Shown: piece after piece, positions 1 to 5,101 of the stretch | How positions within the stretch are numbered: position 1 is the stretch's first letter | How the letters are laid out: the number at the start of each line of letters is the position of its first letter | Assembly: GCA_003158705.1 (NCBI GenBank) | Contig: PMKX01000056.1 | Location: 16,243-21,343, forward strand | Reading direction: 5' to 3' | Source: Actinomycetota bacterium | GTDB taxonomy: Bacteria > Actinomycetota > Thermoleophilia > UBA2241 | DNA: 5,101 bases | Notes under the pieces: model-generated | The model's database searches: none | The model's input: only the letters and a program-made list of their open reading frames with translations | Told to the model about the DNA's origin: nothing | Position numbers and translations under genes: made by a program

Positions 1-1
1 C

Positions 2-730
2 GGCATCGCGCTGGCCATGGTGGCGGCCGCGCGCGGCTACGCCATCACGCTGGTGATGCCCGACTCGATGACGCTCGAACGCCGCACGCTGCTCAAAGCC
101 TACGGCGCCAAGCTGATCCTCACGCCGGGCGCCGACGGCATGTCGGGCGCCATACGCCAGGCGACCGAATTGGCCGCATCTGACGACGACGTCTTCATCC
201 CGCAGCAGTTCGAGAACCCCGCCAACCCTCAGGCTCACAGGCTGACGACAGCCGAGGAGATCTGGAACGACACCGATGGCGAGGTCGACGTGTTCGTGGC
301 CGGTGTGGGCACGGGCGGCACGGTGACTGGTGTCGGCGAAGTGCTCAAGGAGCGCAAGCCCACCGTGCACGTGGTTGCGGTGGAGCCGACGGACTCGCCG
401 GTGCTCTCCGGCGGCGCGTCCGGGCCGCACAAGATCCAGGGCATCGGCGCCGGTTTCGTGCCCAAGGTGCTCAACACCTCCGTGTACGACGAGATCGTGC
501 AGGTGACTAACGACCAGGCGTTCGCGACGACGCGCGCCCTGGCACGCGGCGAGGGTCTGCTGGTGGGCATCTCGGCCGGCGCCAACGCGTTCGCCGCCGG
601 CGAAGTCGGCCGCCGGCCGGAGAATCGGGGCAAGCTCATCGTCACCGTGCTCTGTGACACCGGTGAGCGGTACCTCTCGACTCCCTTGTTCGCGGACGCC
701 CCCGAGAGCGGGGCCGGGAGCGTGCCGTGA
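2..730 (+). CDS. cysK: Cysteine synthase A (O-acetylserine sulfhydrylase), 5' end cut by window
   Basis: PLP-dependent enzyme that makes cysteine from O-acetylserine and sulfide in the cytosol. The frame is open from base 2, so the gene begins before the window. The first visible residues GIALA directly follow the usual SGNT substrate loop, so about 65-75 N-terminal residues are missing, including the PLP-binding lysine. The 242 visible residues contain [10 protein letters not shown], the PLP-phosphate loop GVGTGGT (about bases 305-325), [15 protein letters not shown] and the C-terminal [16 protein letters not shown] and overall length favour CysK over CysM or cystathionine beta-synthase. One oddity is Cys (codon 653-655) where most relatives have Pro just before the GERYLST block. 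The stop overlaps the next gene by GTGA, suggesting translational coupling. A serine acetyltransferase lies three genes downstream and would supply its substrate. The family call is very secure; CysK over other O-acetylserine sulfhydrylases is likely. Confidence 0.95.
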   Translation, partial: GIALAMVAAARGYAITLVMPDSMTLERRTLLKAYGAKLILTPGADGMSGAIRQATELAASDDDVFIPQQFENPANPQAHRLTTAEEIWNDTDGEVDVFVAGVGTGGTVTGVGEVLKERKPTVHVVAVEPTDSPVLSGGASGPHKIQGIGAGFVPKVLNTSVYDEIVQVTNDQAFATTRALARGEGLLVGISAGANAFAAGEVGRRPENRGKLIVTVLCDTGERYLSTPLFADAPESGAGSVP

Positions 731-1518
731 CGCTGACGACCAACGAGCGCGCGCGCTACGACCGGCATCTGCGTATCCCTGAGCTGGGTGAGGAGGGGCA
801 GGAGAAGCTCAAGCGCGCCGGCGTCCTGGTCGTGGGCGCGGGCGGCCTCGGCTCACCCGCCCTTCTGTACCTGGCATCGGCCGGCATCGGCCGGCTCGGC
901 ATCGTCGACGACGACGTGGTCGAGCTCTCGAACCTCAATCGTCAGACGTTGCATGCGACCGCCGACGTCGGTCGGCCCAAGACAGAGAGTGCGGCGGAGA
1001 AGCTGCATGCTCTGAACCCGGAGGTGCGGCTCGACCTCTACCAGGCAGAGTTCACGGCGGACACTGCGGTCGAGCTCATCGCCGCCTACGACGTGGTCAT
1101 CACGGCGGTGGACAACCTCGCCGCCCGCTTTCTGCTCAACGACGCTTGCGTGTTGGGGCGCAAGACGCTGGTCGAAGGAGCCATTTTGCGCTTCGTGGGC
1201 CTGGCGATGAGCATCAAGGGCGGCAAGACCGCCTGCTACCGCTGCCTGTTCCCCGAGCGGCCGGCTGACGGGGCGCTGCCCGGGGCCGGCCAGGCGGGCG
1301 TGTTCGGCCCGGTGCCGGGCGTTATCGGCGCCATCCAGGCGATCGAGGCGATCAAGGTCATCTGCGGTTTCGGCGTGCCGCTCTACAACCGGCTGCTGCA
1401 GTTCGATGCGACCGACATGACCTTCCAAGAGACGGCGATCGCCCGTGACCCCGATTGCCCGGTGTGCGGCACCCACGCCACCATCACGGACGTGCGGCAG
1501 TCGGTGCCGCGCGACTGA
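727..1518 (+). CDS. E1-like adenylating enzyme, MoeB/ThiF/HesA family, lacking the conserved Cys
   Basis: Enzymes of this family adenylate the C-terminal Gly-Gly of small ubiquitin-like sulfur carriers (MoaD, ThiS, CysO), which then become thiocarboxylates. The protein has 263 residues, near the usual 245-270 for single-domain MoeB/ThiF. Visible are YDRH (11-14), nucleotide loop GAGGLGSP (37-44), SNLNRQ (68-73), GRPK (82-85), the Asp-Asn pair of the Mg/ATP site (129-130), and two zinc-binding CxxC pairs (C170/C173 and C244/C247). No rhodanese domain is fused. The region aligning with the conserved Cys of E. coli ThiF/MoeB reads LPGAGQAGV, with Ala187 in its place. The GTG start at 727 overlaps the cysK stop by four bases. 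No sulfur-carrier gene is in the window, so the partner is unknown. It sits between cysK and larE, so a role in cysteine or thiocarboxylate sulfur transfer is more likely than molybdopterin synthesis, but this is inference. No gene symbol is assigned because MoeB, ThiF and MoeZ-like roles cannot be separated. Confidence 0.9.
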   Translation: MTLTTNERARYDRHLRIPELGEEGQEKLKRAGVLVVGAGGLGSPALLYLASAGIGRLGIVDDDVVELSNLNRQTLHATADVGRPKTESAAEKLHALNPEVRLDLYQAEFTADTAVELIAAYDVVITAVDNLAARFLLNDACVLGRKTLVEGAILRFVGLAMSIKGGKTACYRCLFPERPADGALPGAGQAGVFGPVPGVIGAIQAIEAIKVICGFGVPLYNRLLQFDATDMTFQETAIARDPDCPVCGTHATITDVRQSVPRD

Positions 1519-1528
1519 GCAAGGGCCG

Positions 1529-2368
1529 ATGCAGACGCGACCACCAGGTGAGCTCGTGCGCGATCCGCGCGCGGCACAGGCTGCCCTGACGGCCGTGCTG
1601 GAGCCCCTGGGCTCCTTGTGCGTGGCCTACTCGGGCGGTGTCGATTCGAGTCTGCTGCTCGCCTCAGCCGCGGCAGCGCTTGGCGTCGACAACGTGCTCG
1701 CCTTCACGGCCGCCTCGGACACGTATCGCGAAGACGAGCTTGCCGAGGCCCGTGCTTTTGCGGCGCGTCTGGGTGTGCGCCAGGTCGTGCAGCAGACGGG
1801 CGAGCTCGACGACGCCGACTTCGTGGGCAACCCGCGCGAGCGCTGCTACTACTGCAAGCGAGTGCTCATCGACGAGATGCGCCGAGCGGCCGCGGCAGCC
1901 GGCCTGGCAGCGCTGGCCGACGGCGCCAACCGCGACGACCTGGACGACTTCCGGCCCGGGCTCACGGCGGCGGCGGAGGCCGGCGTGCGTCACCCACTGA
2001 TCGAGGCCGGCTTGGGCAAAGACGACGTGCGCTCTCTCTCGCGCCTGTTGGGGCTGCCGACGTGGGACAAGCCTCAGGAGGCGTGTCTGGCGTCGCGCAT
2101 CCCTTACGGCTCGCCGATCACGGCGGCGAAGCTGCGCCAGGTCGCCGCCGCCGAGGACGTGCTGCACGAGCTCGGGTTCGCGCAGTGCCGCGTGCGTCAC
2201 CACGGCGACATCGCCCGCGTCGAGGTCGAGCCCGAGCAGATCGAGCGCGCCGTCGGCGAGTCGCGCGCAGAGCTTGCTCGCCGCTTGCGCGCCTTGGGCT
2301 TCACCTACGTGACGCTCGATCTCGATGGTTTTCGCTCGGGTAGCATGAACGAGATGCCGATACCGTGA
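1529..2368 (+). CDS. larE: LarE-family ATP-dependent sulfur transferase, three-cysteine type
   Basis: LarE proteins use ATP to activate a carboxylate and insert sulfur during synthesis of the nickel-pincer nucleotide cofactor of lactate racemase. The 279 residues match family length (about 270-280). Motifs: PP-loop SGGVDS (35-40), NPRERCYYCK (101-110) with C106 and C109, DGANRDDLDDFRPG (131-144), KPQEACLASRIPYG (181-194) with C186, and the C-terminal GFRSGSMNE (267-275). Lactobacillus plantarum LarE uses only the Cys equivalent to C186 as sacrificial donor. The extra CxxC here is the pattern of LarE proteins reported to bind a [4Fe-4S] cluster. I chose ATG 1529 because AAGGG lies 3 bases upstream and the PP-loop then sits at the normal depth. 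The frame stays open back to 1445, but that part overlaps the E1-like gene and has no family similarity. No larB or larC is in view, so the cofactor it serves is uncertain. Confidence 0.9.
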   Translation: MQTRPPGELVRDPRAAQAALTAVLEPLGSLCVAYSGGVDSSLLLASAAAALGVDNVLAFTAASDTYREDELAEARAFAARLGVRQVVQQTGELDDADFVGNPRERCYYCKRVLIDEMRRAAAAAGLAALADGANRDDLDDFRPGLTAAAEAGVRHPLIEAGLGKDDVRSLSRLLGLPTWDKPQEACLASRIPYGSPITAAKLRQVAAAEDVLHELGFAQCRVRHHGDIARVEVEPEQIERAVGESRAELARRLRALGFTYVTLDLDGFRSGSMNEMPIP

Positions 2369-2396
2369 TGGCGCAGTGACCGCGACGCAGGCAAAC

Positions 2397-2413
2397 GGGA
2401 GGTGGTGGGTGTG
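2397..2413 (+). promoter_or_regulatory. Strong ribosome binding site that decides the cysE start
   Basis: GGGAGG at 2397-2402 is a strong Shine-Dalgarno match. It lies 8 bases before GTG 2411. The in-frame GTG codons at 2402 and 2405 overlap or directly abut this site, so they are unlikely starts. Confidence 0.75.
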
Positions 2414-3217
2414 AGCCACAAGCTGGTCGGCCTTGGCCTGAGTGCCGTGGGCATGGCCGCGGTCGTGGGTGGCACCGGCAACGGTCGTGCGGCCCTGGAG
2501 CAGATGCGCCGCGATGTGCAGGCCGTCAAGGACCGCGACCCGGCCGCCACAAGCAGCTTCGAGGTCGTCACCTCGTATTCGGGTCTGCACGCGCTCTGGT
2601 TCCACCGCGCGGCGCACAAGCTGCGCACCATGGGTGTGCCCGTGGTGCCGCGCTGGATCTCGCAGTTCAGCCGGCTGGTGACCGGCATCGAGATCCACCC
2701 CGGAGCGCAGGTCGGCGAGGGCTTCTTCATCGACCACGGATCAGGTGTGGTCATCGGCGAGACCAGCGAGATCGGCGACAACGTGACCATCTACCAGGGT
2801 GTGACCCTGGGCGGGACCGGCAAAGAGACCGGCAAGCGTCACCCGACCATTGGCGACAACGTGGTCATCGGCGCCGGCGCCAAGCTCCTGGGCTCCATCA
2901 CCGTGGGCGCCGACGCCAAGATCGGCGCCGGCAGCGTGGTCGTGCAGAACGTGCCCAAGAACTCCACGGTGGTAGGCCCCCCCGGCCGTCCCGTGATGAT
3001 GGACGGCCAGCGTGTGGGCATCCCCGACATCGACTACACGCACCTGCCGGACCCGGTTGCGGAGGCGATGAAGTGCCTGGTCACGCGCATAGTAGAGATG
3101 GAGTCGGAGCTCGACGAGATCCACCCGGAGCGTACGGAGCGCCGCCGGGCAGCGGTGGCCGAGACAGCCAAGGTGCTGGACGAGCTGCTGGGCTTCTCGG
3201 AAGGCGCCGGCATCTAG
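2411..3217 (+). CDS. cysE: Serine O-acetyltransferase with N-terminal hydrophobic extension
   Basis: Transfers acetyl from acetyl-CoA to serine, giving O-acetylserine for CysK; this is normally the cysteine-feedback-controlled step. With GTG 2411 the protein has 268 residues. The SAT helical region begins near [15 protein letters not shown] (32-46) and continues through [16 protein letters not shown] (56-71). The left-handed beta-helix of hexapeptide repeats runs about 94-190 and contains [11 protein letters not shown] (108-118), [10 protein letters not shown] (130-139) and the H144 region GKRHPTIGD (141-149). A charged, probably helical tail (215-262) ends in GAGI. A C-terminal Ile is what inserts into the CysK active site in the cysteine synthase complex. 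Residues 1-31 are extra relative to short EpsC-type enzymes and include a hydrophobic run (about 5-20). It follows larE by 42 bases with no terminator, so it probably belongs to the same operon. Confidence 0.93.
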   Translation: MSHKLVGLGLSAVGMAAVVGGTGNGRAALEQMRRDVQAVKDRDPAATSSFEVVTSYSGLHALWFHRAAHKLRTMGVPVVPRWISQFSRLVTGIEIHPGAQVGEGFFIDHGSGVVIGETSEIGDNVTIYQGVTLGGTGKETGKRHPTIGDNVVIGAGAKLLGSITVGADAKIGAGSVVVQNVPKNSTVVGPPGRPVMMDGQRVGIPDIDYTHLPDPVAEAMKCLVTRIVEMESELDEIHPERTERRRAAVAETAKVLDELLGFSEGAGI

Positions 3218-3279
3218 TTCCTGCGTCCGCGGCGCCCCATGCCGCTGCAGCCATGCTTCACCGTGTCGCGATCGCCACC

Positions 3280-3297
3280 CCGACGGCTCACCGTCGG
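3280..3297 (+). other. Perfect 7-bp hairpin in the gap after cysE
   Basis: CCGACGG at 3280-3286 and CCGTCGG at 3291-3297 are exact reverse complements around a CTCA loop. No run of T follows, so it is not a standard intrinsic terminator. It lies 62 bases after the cysE stop and just before a -10-like element, roughly where a -35 box would be. It could end cysteine-operon transcripts without a U-tract, or act as an operator. A weaker 5-bp inverted repeat (GCGGC/GCCGC) occurs at 3229-3245. Confidence 0.4.
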
Positions 3298-3308
3298 CCC
3301 GGGAGGGG

Positions 3309-3319
3309 TATGCTACGAT
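3309..3319 (+). promoter_or_regulatory. Candidate extended -10 promoter for the DUF211-VIT-helicase genes
   Basis: The stretch TATGCTACGAT contains TGC followed by TACGAT (3314-3319), an extended -10 pattern for a housekeeping sigma factor. TATGCT at 3309-3314 is an alternative -10. No convincing -35 is seen; the expected position falls in the second arm of the hairpin at 3280-3297. Transcription would begin near 3325-3327, leaving a leader of about 33 bases before GTG 3359. The placement in the only real gap of the window supports a new transcription unit here. Confidence 0.45.
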
Positions 3320-3350
3320 GAGAAGCGGCAACCATCCTAGGGGAGCGTGA
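3318..3350 (+). other. Possible 10-codon leader ORF upstream of the DUF211 gene
   Basis: ATG 3318 opens a reading frame of ten codons (MRSGNHPRGA) that stops with TGA at 3348-3350. GGGAGGGG at 3301-3308 lies 9 bases upstream and could serve as its ribosome binding site. The stop overlaps GTG 3347, which is in frame with the DUF211 gene, in a GTGA arrangement. This would permit coupled translation. It conflicts with the -10 reading, because transcription from TACGAT would begin downstream of this ATG. It may be chance. Confidence 0.2.
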
Positions 3351-3358
3351 TCTTCACT

Positions 3359-3667
3359 GTGAGCAAGGTAAGGCGCCTCGTTCTCGACGTCCTCAAGCCA
3401 CATCAGCCGACGATGCTCACGCTGGCCGACAAGCTGGGCGACATCGACGGCATCGAGGGGGTCGACATCGCCCTGTTCGAGATCGACAACAAGGTCGAGA
3501 ACATCAAGATCACCCTCGAGGGCGACGACATCGACTACCAGGAAGTGCAGGAAGTCGTGCAAGACGCCGGCGGCAGCATCCACTCCATCGACAAGGTCTC
3601 GACCGGCAAGCAGCTCATCGAGGAGGCCGAGACCCCGCAGGACGCCGGCGCCCGCTGGATGCGCTGA
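3359..3667 (+). CDS. DUF211 (COG1888) small protein, archaeal-type family
   Basis: The opening residues SKVRRLVLDVLKPHQP and the blocks VENIKITLEGDDIDYQEV and GGSIHSIDKVSTGK match DUF211, a family of about 95-100 residues known mainly from archaea. Its structures show a small alpha/beta (ferredoxin-like) fold that forms oligomers; I recall calcium being reported. Function is not established. From GTG 3359 the protein has 102 residues, is strongly acidic (clusters GDIDGIEGVDI and EGDDID), and has no signal peptide or membrane segment, so it should be cytosolic. In-frame GTG 3347 would add four residues (MIFT). I prefer 3359 because family members start just before the IRRLVLDVLKP block and because AGGGGAG (3339-3345) ends one base before 3347. 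Its spacing to 3359, 13 bases, is however longer than usual. A VIT1/CCC1-like membrane gene follows after 23 bases, suggesting a shared metal-related role (inference). Confidence 0.88.
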   Translation: MSKVRRLVLDVLKPHQPTMLTLADKLGDIDGIEGVDIALFEIDNKVENIKITLEGDDIDYQEVQEVVQDAGGSIHSIDKVSTGKQLIEEAETPQDAGARWMR

Positions 3668-3690
3668 ACGTCGGCGGCCCGCGCTAGCCA

Positions 3691-4311
3691 GTGACTCCCA
3701 CCAGCAAGAGGGCCGGCTTGCGGCTGCACGCGGCGTTTGACACCTTGAGCCACTACCACGAGGTGGCCGAGGTAGGCGCCATCATGCGCCGCTACTTCGT
3801 CATCAACGCATTCGACGGGGTGTTGACCACACTGGGCGTGCTGGCCGGCGGCTACTTGGCCGGCGTCGACAGGGCGCGTGCCGTCGTCAGCGTCATCCTC
3901 ACCACGGCCGTGGGCATCGGCGTGGCCGGCTTCTACGGCTCGTATCTGGTGGAGCGAGCTGAGCGTGACCGCAGCATGCGCGAGCTGGAGGAGTCGACGC
4001 TCTCCAGCCTGCAGGACACGGACATCTCCTCGGCCTCCACCTATGCCACGGTGGTGATCGCCTTGGTCGACGGCATCTCGCCGCTGCTCACTGCGGTCAT
4101 CGCCATGGCGCCGTTCTTCTTCACCTCGGTGATCAGTGTGCACGCCGCCTACTTTCTCAGCGGCGGCATCGCCTTCGTGGAGCTCTTCCTGCTCGGTCTG
4201 TTCCTGGGACGCGTCTCGCGCGAGCGGCTGCTCTACTCGGGCGTCAAGCTGGTGGCGGCCGGTCTTGTGGCGCTCGGCTTGAGCTGGCTCATCGGCAGGG
4301 GGGTGAGGTAG
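3691..4311 (+). CDS. VIT1/CCC1-like integral membrane protein, likely divalent-metal transporter
   Basis: The protein has 206 residues and about five hydrophobic segments (roughly 37-57, 63-85, 119-145, 147-173, 183-203), as in the VIT1/CCC1 iron/manganese transporter fold. Segment 1 reads RRYFVINAFDGVLTTLGVLAGG with the family Asp-Gly (D42-G43). A second Asp-Gly (D127-G128) lies in segment 3, fitting the internal pseudo-repeat. The loop between segments 2 and 3 is rich in acidic residues (E88, E91, D93, E98, E100, E101) plus M96. It occupies the place of the cytosolic metal-binding helices of plant VIT1 but is shorter. The N-terminal part HYHEVAEVGAIMRRYF resembles archaeal members (as I recall, TIGR00267), which supports GTG 3691 over ATG 3784. 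No good ribosome binding site precedes 3691, so coupling to the DUF211 gene is possible. Substrate and direction are unproven; Fe or Mn efflux is the family-based guess. Confidence 0.85.
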   Translation: MTPTSKRAGLRLHAAFDTLSHYHEVAEVGAIMRRYFVINAFDGVLTTLGVLAGGYLAGVDRARAVVSVILTTAVGIGVAGFYGSYLVERAERDRSMRELEESTLSSLQDTDISSASTYATVVIALVDGISPLLTAVIAMAPFFFTSVISVHAAYFLSGGIAFVELFLLGLFLGRVSRERLLYSGVKLVAAGLVALGLSWLIGRGVR

Positions 4312-4313
4312 TG
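4297..4313 (+). promoter_or_regulatory. Ribosome binding site and TAGTG junction of the helicase gene
   Basis: AGGGGGG at 4297-4303 lies 7 bases before GTG 4311. The VIT stop TAG (4309-4311) shares its last base with this GTG. Spacing and overlap support 4311 as the helicase start and suggest translational coupling with the membrane-protein gene. Confidence 0.65.
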
Positions 4314-5101
4314 AGCGCCAAGGCGCCCCGGCCGCCCAAGGAACCCCGGCCGCCCAAGGCGGGCCGCGGTGCCGGCGAGCCGGCCAAGCGGCGGCGGACG
4401 GCGCCTGCGTCGCCGCCGCCTGAGTCGCTCCACCCGCTGCTGCGCGATCTCAACCCCGAGCAGCGCCGGGCCGTGGAGCACCTCGAAGGTCCCTTGCTCA
4501 TCCTGGCCGGCGCCGGTTCGGGCAAGACCCGCGTGCTGACCCATCGCGTGGCCTATCTCGTCGGTGTGCACGGCGTGCGGCCGGACGAGATCCTGGCCAT
4601 CACCTTCACGAACAAGGCCGCCGGCGAGATGAAGACGCGCATCGAGTCTCTCGTCGGTCCCGTGGCGCGCACCATGTGGATCAGCACCTTCCACTCCATG
4701 TGCGCTCGCATCCTGCGGCGCGAGGCCCAGCGTCTGGGCTACGCGTCCACGTTCTCGATCCACGACGAGGACGACCGCCGCCGCCTGATCAAGCGCTGTC
4801 TGGGCGAGCTCGACCTGGACGTCAAACGCTTCACGCCGGAGGCCATGGCACGGGTCATCTCGGACGCCAAGAACCAGCTGCAGGACGCCGCCGCCTACAG
4901 AGAGCAGGTCGGCGGCTTCTTCGCCCAGGCCGCTGCGCAGGTGTACGACCTCTACGAGCGCAAGCTCATGGAGATGAACGCCATGGACTTCGACGACTTG
5001 CTCATGAACACGGTGGCCTTGTTCGAGCGCTTTCCCAAGCGGTTGCAGCACTACCAGGGTGCCTTCCGCTTCATCCTCATCGACGAGTACCAGGACACCA
5101 A
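4311..5101 (+). CDS. UvrD/PcrA-family superfamily 1 DNA helicase, 3' end cut by window
   Basis: ATP-driven 3'-5' DNA helicase of the UvrD/PcrA/Rep group, acting in nucleotide excision repair and in clearing proteins or stalled forks. The frame from GTG 4311 stays open to the window end: 263 residues of a protein usually 700-800 long. Visible motifs: Q motif LNPEQRRAV (48-56), Walker A AGAGSGKT (66-73), motif Ia ITFTNKAAGEMKTR (97-110), TFHSMCARILR (126-136), the 1B region around MDFDDLL (225-231), and motif II DEYQDT (258-263), which ends the window. The first 45 residues are an extra basic, Pro-rich, probably disordered tail with a duplicated RPPK unit. Actinobacterial PcrA/UvrD1 proteins often carry such leaders, so UvrD1/PcrA is likely, but the C-terminal half needed to choose is absent. 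It probably shares a transcript with DUF211 and VIT by position rather than function. Confidence 0.93.
   Translation, partial: MSAKAPRPPKEPRPPKAGRGAGEPAKRRRTAPASPPPESLHPLLRDLNPEQRRAVEHLEGPLLILAGAGSGKTRVLTHRVAYLVGVHGVRPDEILAITFTNKAAGEMKTRIESLVGPVARTMWISTFHSMCARILRREAQRLGYASTFSIHDEDDRRRLIKRCLGELDLDVKRFTPEAMARVISDAKNQLQDAAAYREQVGGFFAQAAAQVYDLYERKLMEMNAMDFDDLLMNTVALFERFPKRLQHYQGAFRFILIDEYQDT
4326..4359 (+). repeat. 16-bp direct repeat at the start of the helicase gene
   Basis: CCCCGGCCGCCCAAGG occurs at 4326-4341 and again at 4344-4359, offset by 18 bases, so the reading frame is kept. It encodes the repeated RPPK in the N-terminal tail. The pattern fits slippage or a small in-frame duplication in a tolerant, disordered region. 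Confidence 0.85.

Noticed and set aside
1445..1528. Upstream-extended start for larE at GTG 1445
   Set aside because: It would add 28 residues inside the E1-like gene without family similarity. ATG 1529 has its own AAGGG and gives the normal length.
1618..2343. Plus-strand 241-codon frame overlapping larE
   Set aside because: Arg/Ala/Gly-rich out-of-frame shadow of larE with no domain.
1529..2368. PP-loop protein as NAD synthetase, GMP synthetase, QueC or TtcA
   Set aside because: The downstream motifs (FRPG, ACLASRIPYG, GFRSGSMNE) are LarE signatures and are not those of the other PP-loop families.
1664..2737. Long minus-strand open frame (357 codons) opposite larE and cysE
   Set aside because: It is a mirror of GC-rich codon use: both plus-strand genes have clear family motifs, and the minus-strand translation is rich in H, R, A and V with no recognisable domain.
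3280..3297. Hairpin as an intrinsic terminator of the cys operon
   Set aside because: The stem is perfect but no T-run follows (next bases are CCCGGGAGGGG), so I list it only as a hairpin of unknown role.
3073..3321. Plus-strand 82-codon frame running from cysE into the gap
   Set aside because: It starts out of frame within cysE, has low-complexity R/G/A composition and no ribosome binding site.
2741..3583. Minus-strand open frame spanning cysE, the gap and the DUF211 gene
   Set aside because: It runs antisense to two well-supported genes and across the promoter-like gap, and shows no domain.
4233..5051. Minus-strand open frame opposite the helicase start
   Set aside because: The plus strand has intact SF1 helicase motifs over the same bases; the antisense product is low-complexity and unrecognisable.
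1..5101. CRISPR arrays, tRNA/rRNA genes, insertion sequences or phage genes
   Set aside because: Read through on both strands: no regularly spaced repeats, no transposase or integrase frames and no tRNA-like fold found. The space between genes is too short for most of these.

Overview
The window is high-GC bacterial DNA with all genes on the plus strand. GTG starts are common (at least three of seven genes), spacings are short, and several genes overlap by a few bases. Codon use and style fit a high-GC Actinomycetota-like lineage, possibly a deep-branching or uncultured one. That placement is an inference from composition and gene content only. No RNA gene, mobile element or CRISPR is visible, and there is no gene-free stretch over 300 bases.

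Region 1 (1-3217) is a tightly packed sulfur/cysteine cluster. It holds the 3' part of a CysK-type O-acetylserine sulfhydrylase, an E1-like adenylating enzyme of the MoeB/ThiF family overlapping it by GTGA, a LarE-family PP-loop sulfur transferase, and a serine O-acetyltransferase (CysE/EpsC type). The two outer genes form the classic two-step route from serine to cysteine. The two inner genes are sulfur-carrier or sulfur-insertion enzymes, so the operon may link cysteine synthesis to sulfur transfer. Three details stand out. The E1-like protein has Ala where MoeB/ThiF relatives carry the conserved Cys. The LarE protein has the three-Cys pattern associated with iron-sulfur LarE enzymes. The acetyltransferase ends in Ile, the tail residue that docks into CysK in the cysteine synthase complex.

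Region 2 (3218-3358) is the only sizeable intergenic gap. It has a perfect 7-bp hairpin, an extended -10-like promoter and a possible 10-codon leader ORF.

Region 3 (3359-4311) holds a DUF211 (COG1888) small protein and a VIT1/CCC1-like membrane protein. Both families are best known from archaea. Their side-by-side placement suggests a metal-handling unit. Region 4 (4311-5101) is the start of a UvrD/PcrA-family DNA helicase, cut by the window end after motif II (DEYQDT).

The best candidates for something undescribed are the cysK-E1-larE-cysE arrangement and the DUF211-VIT pair.
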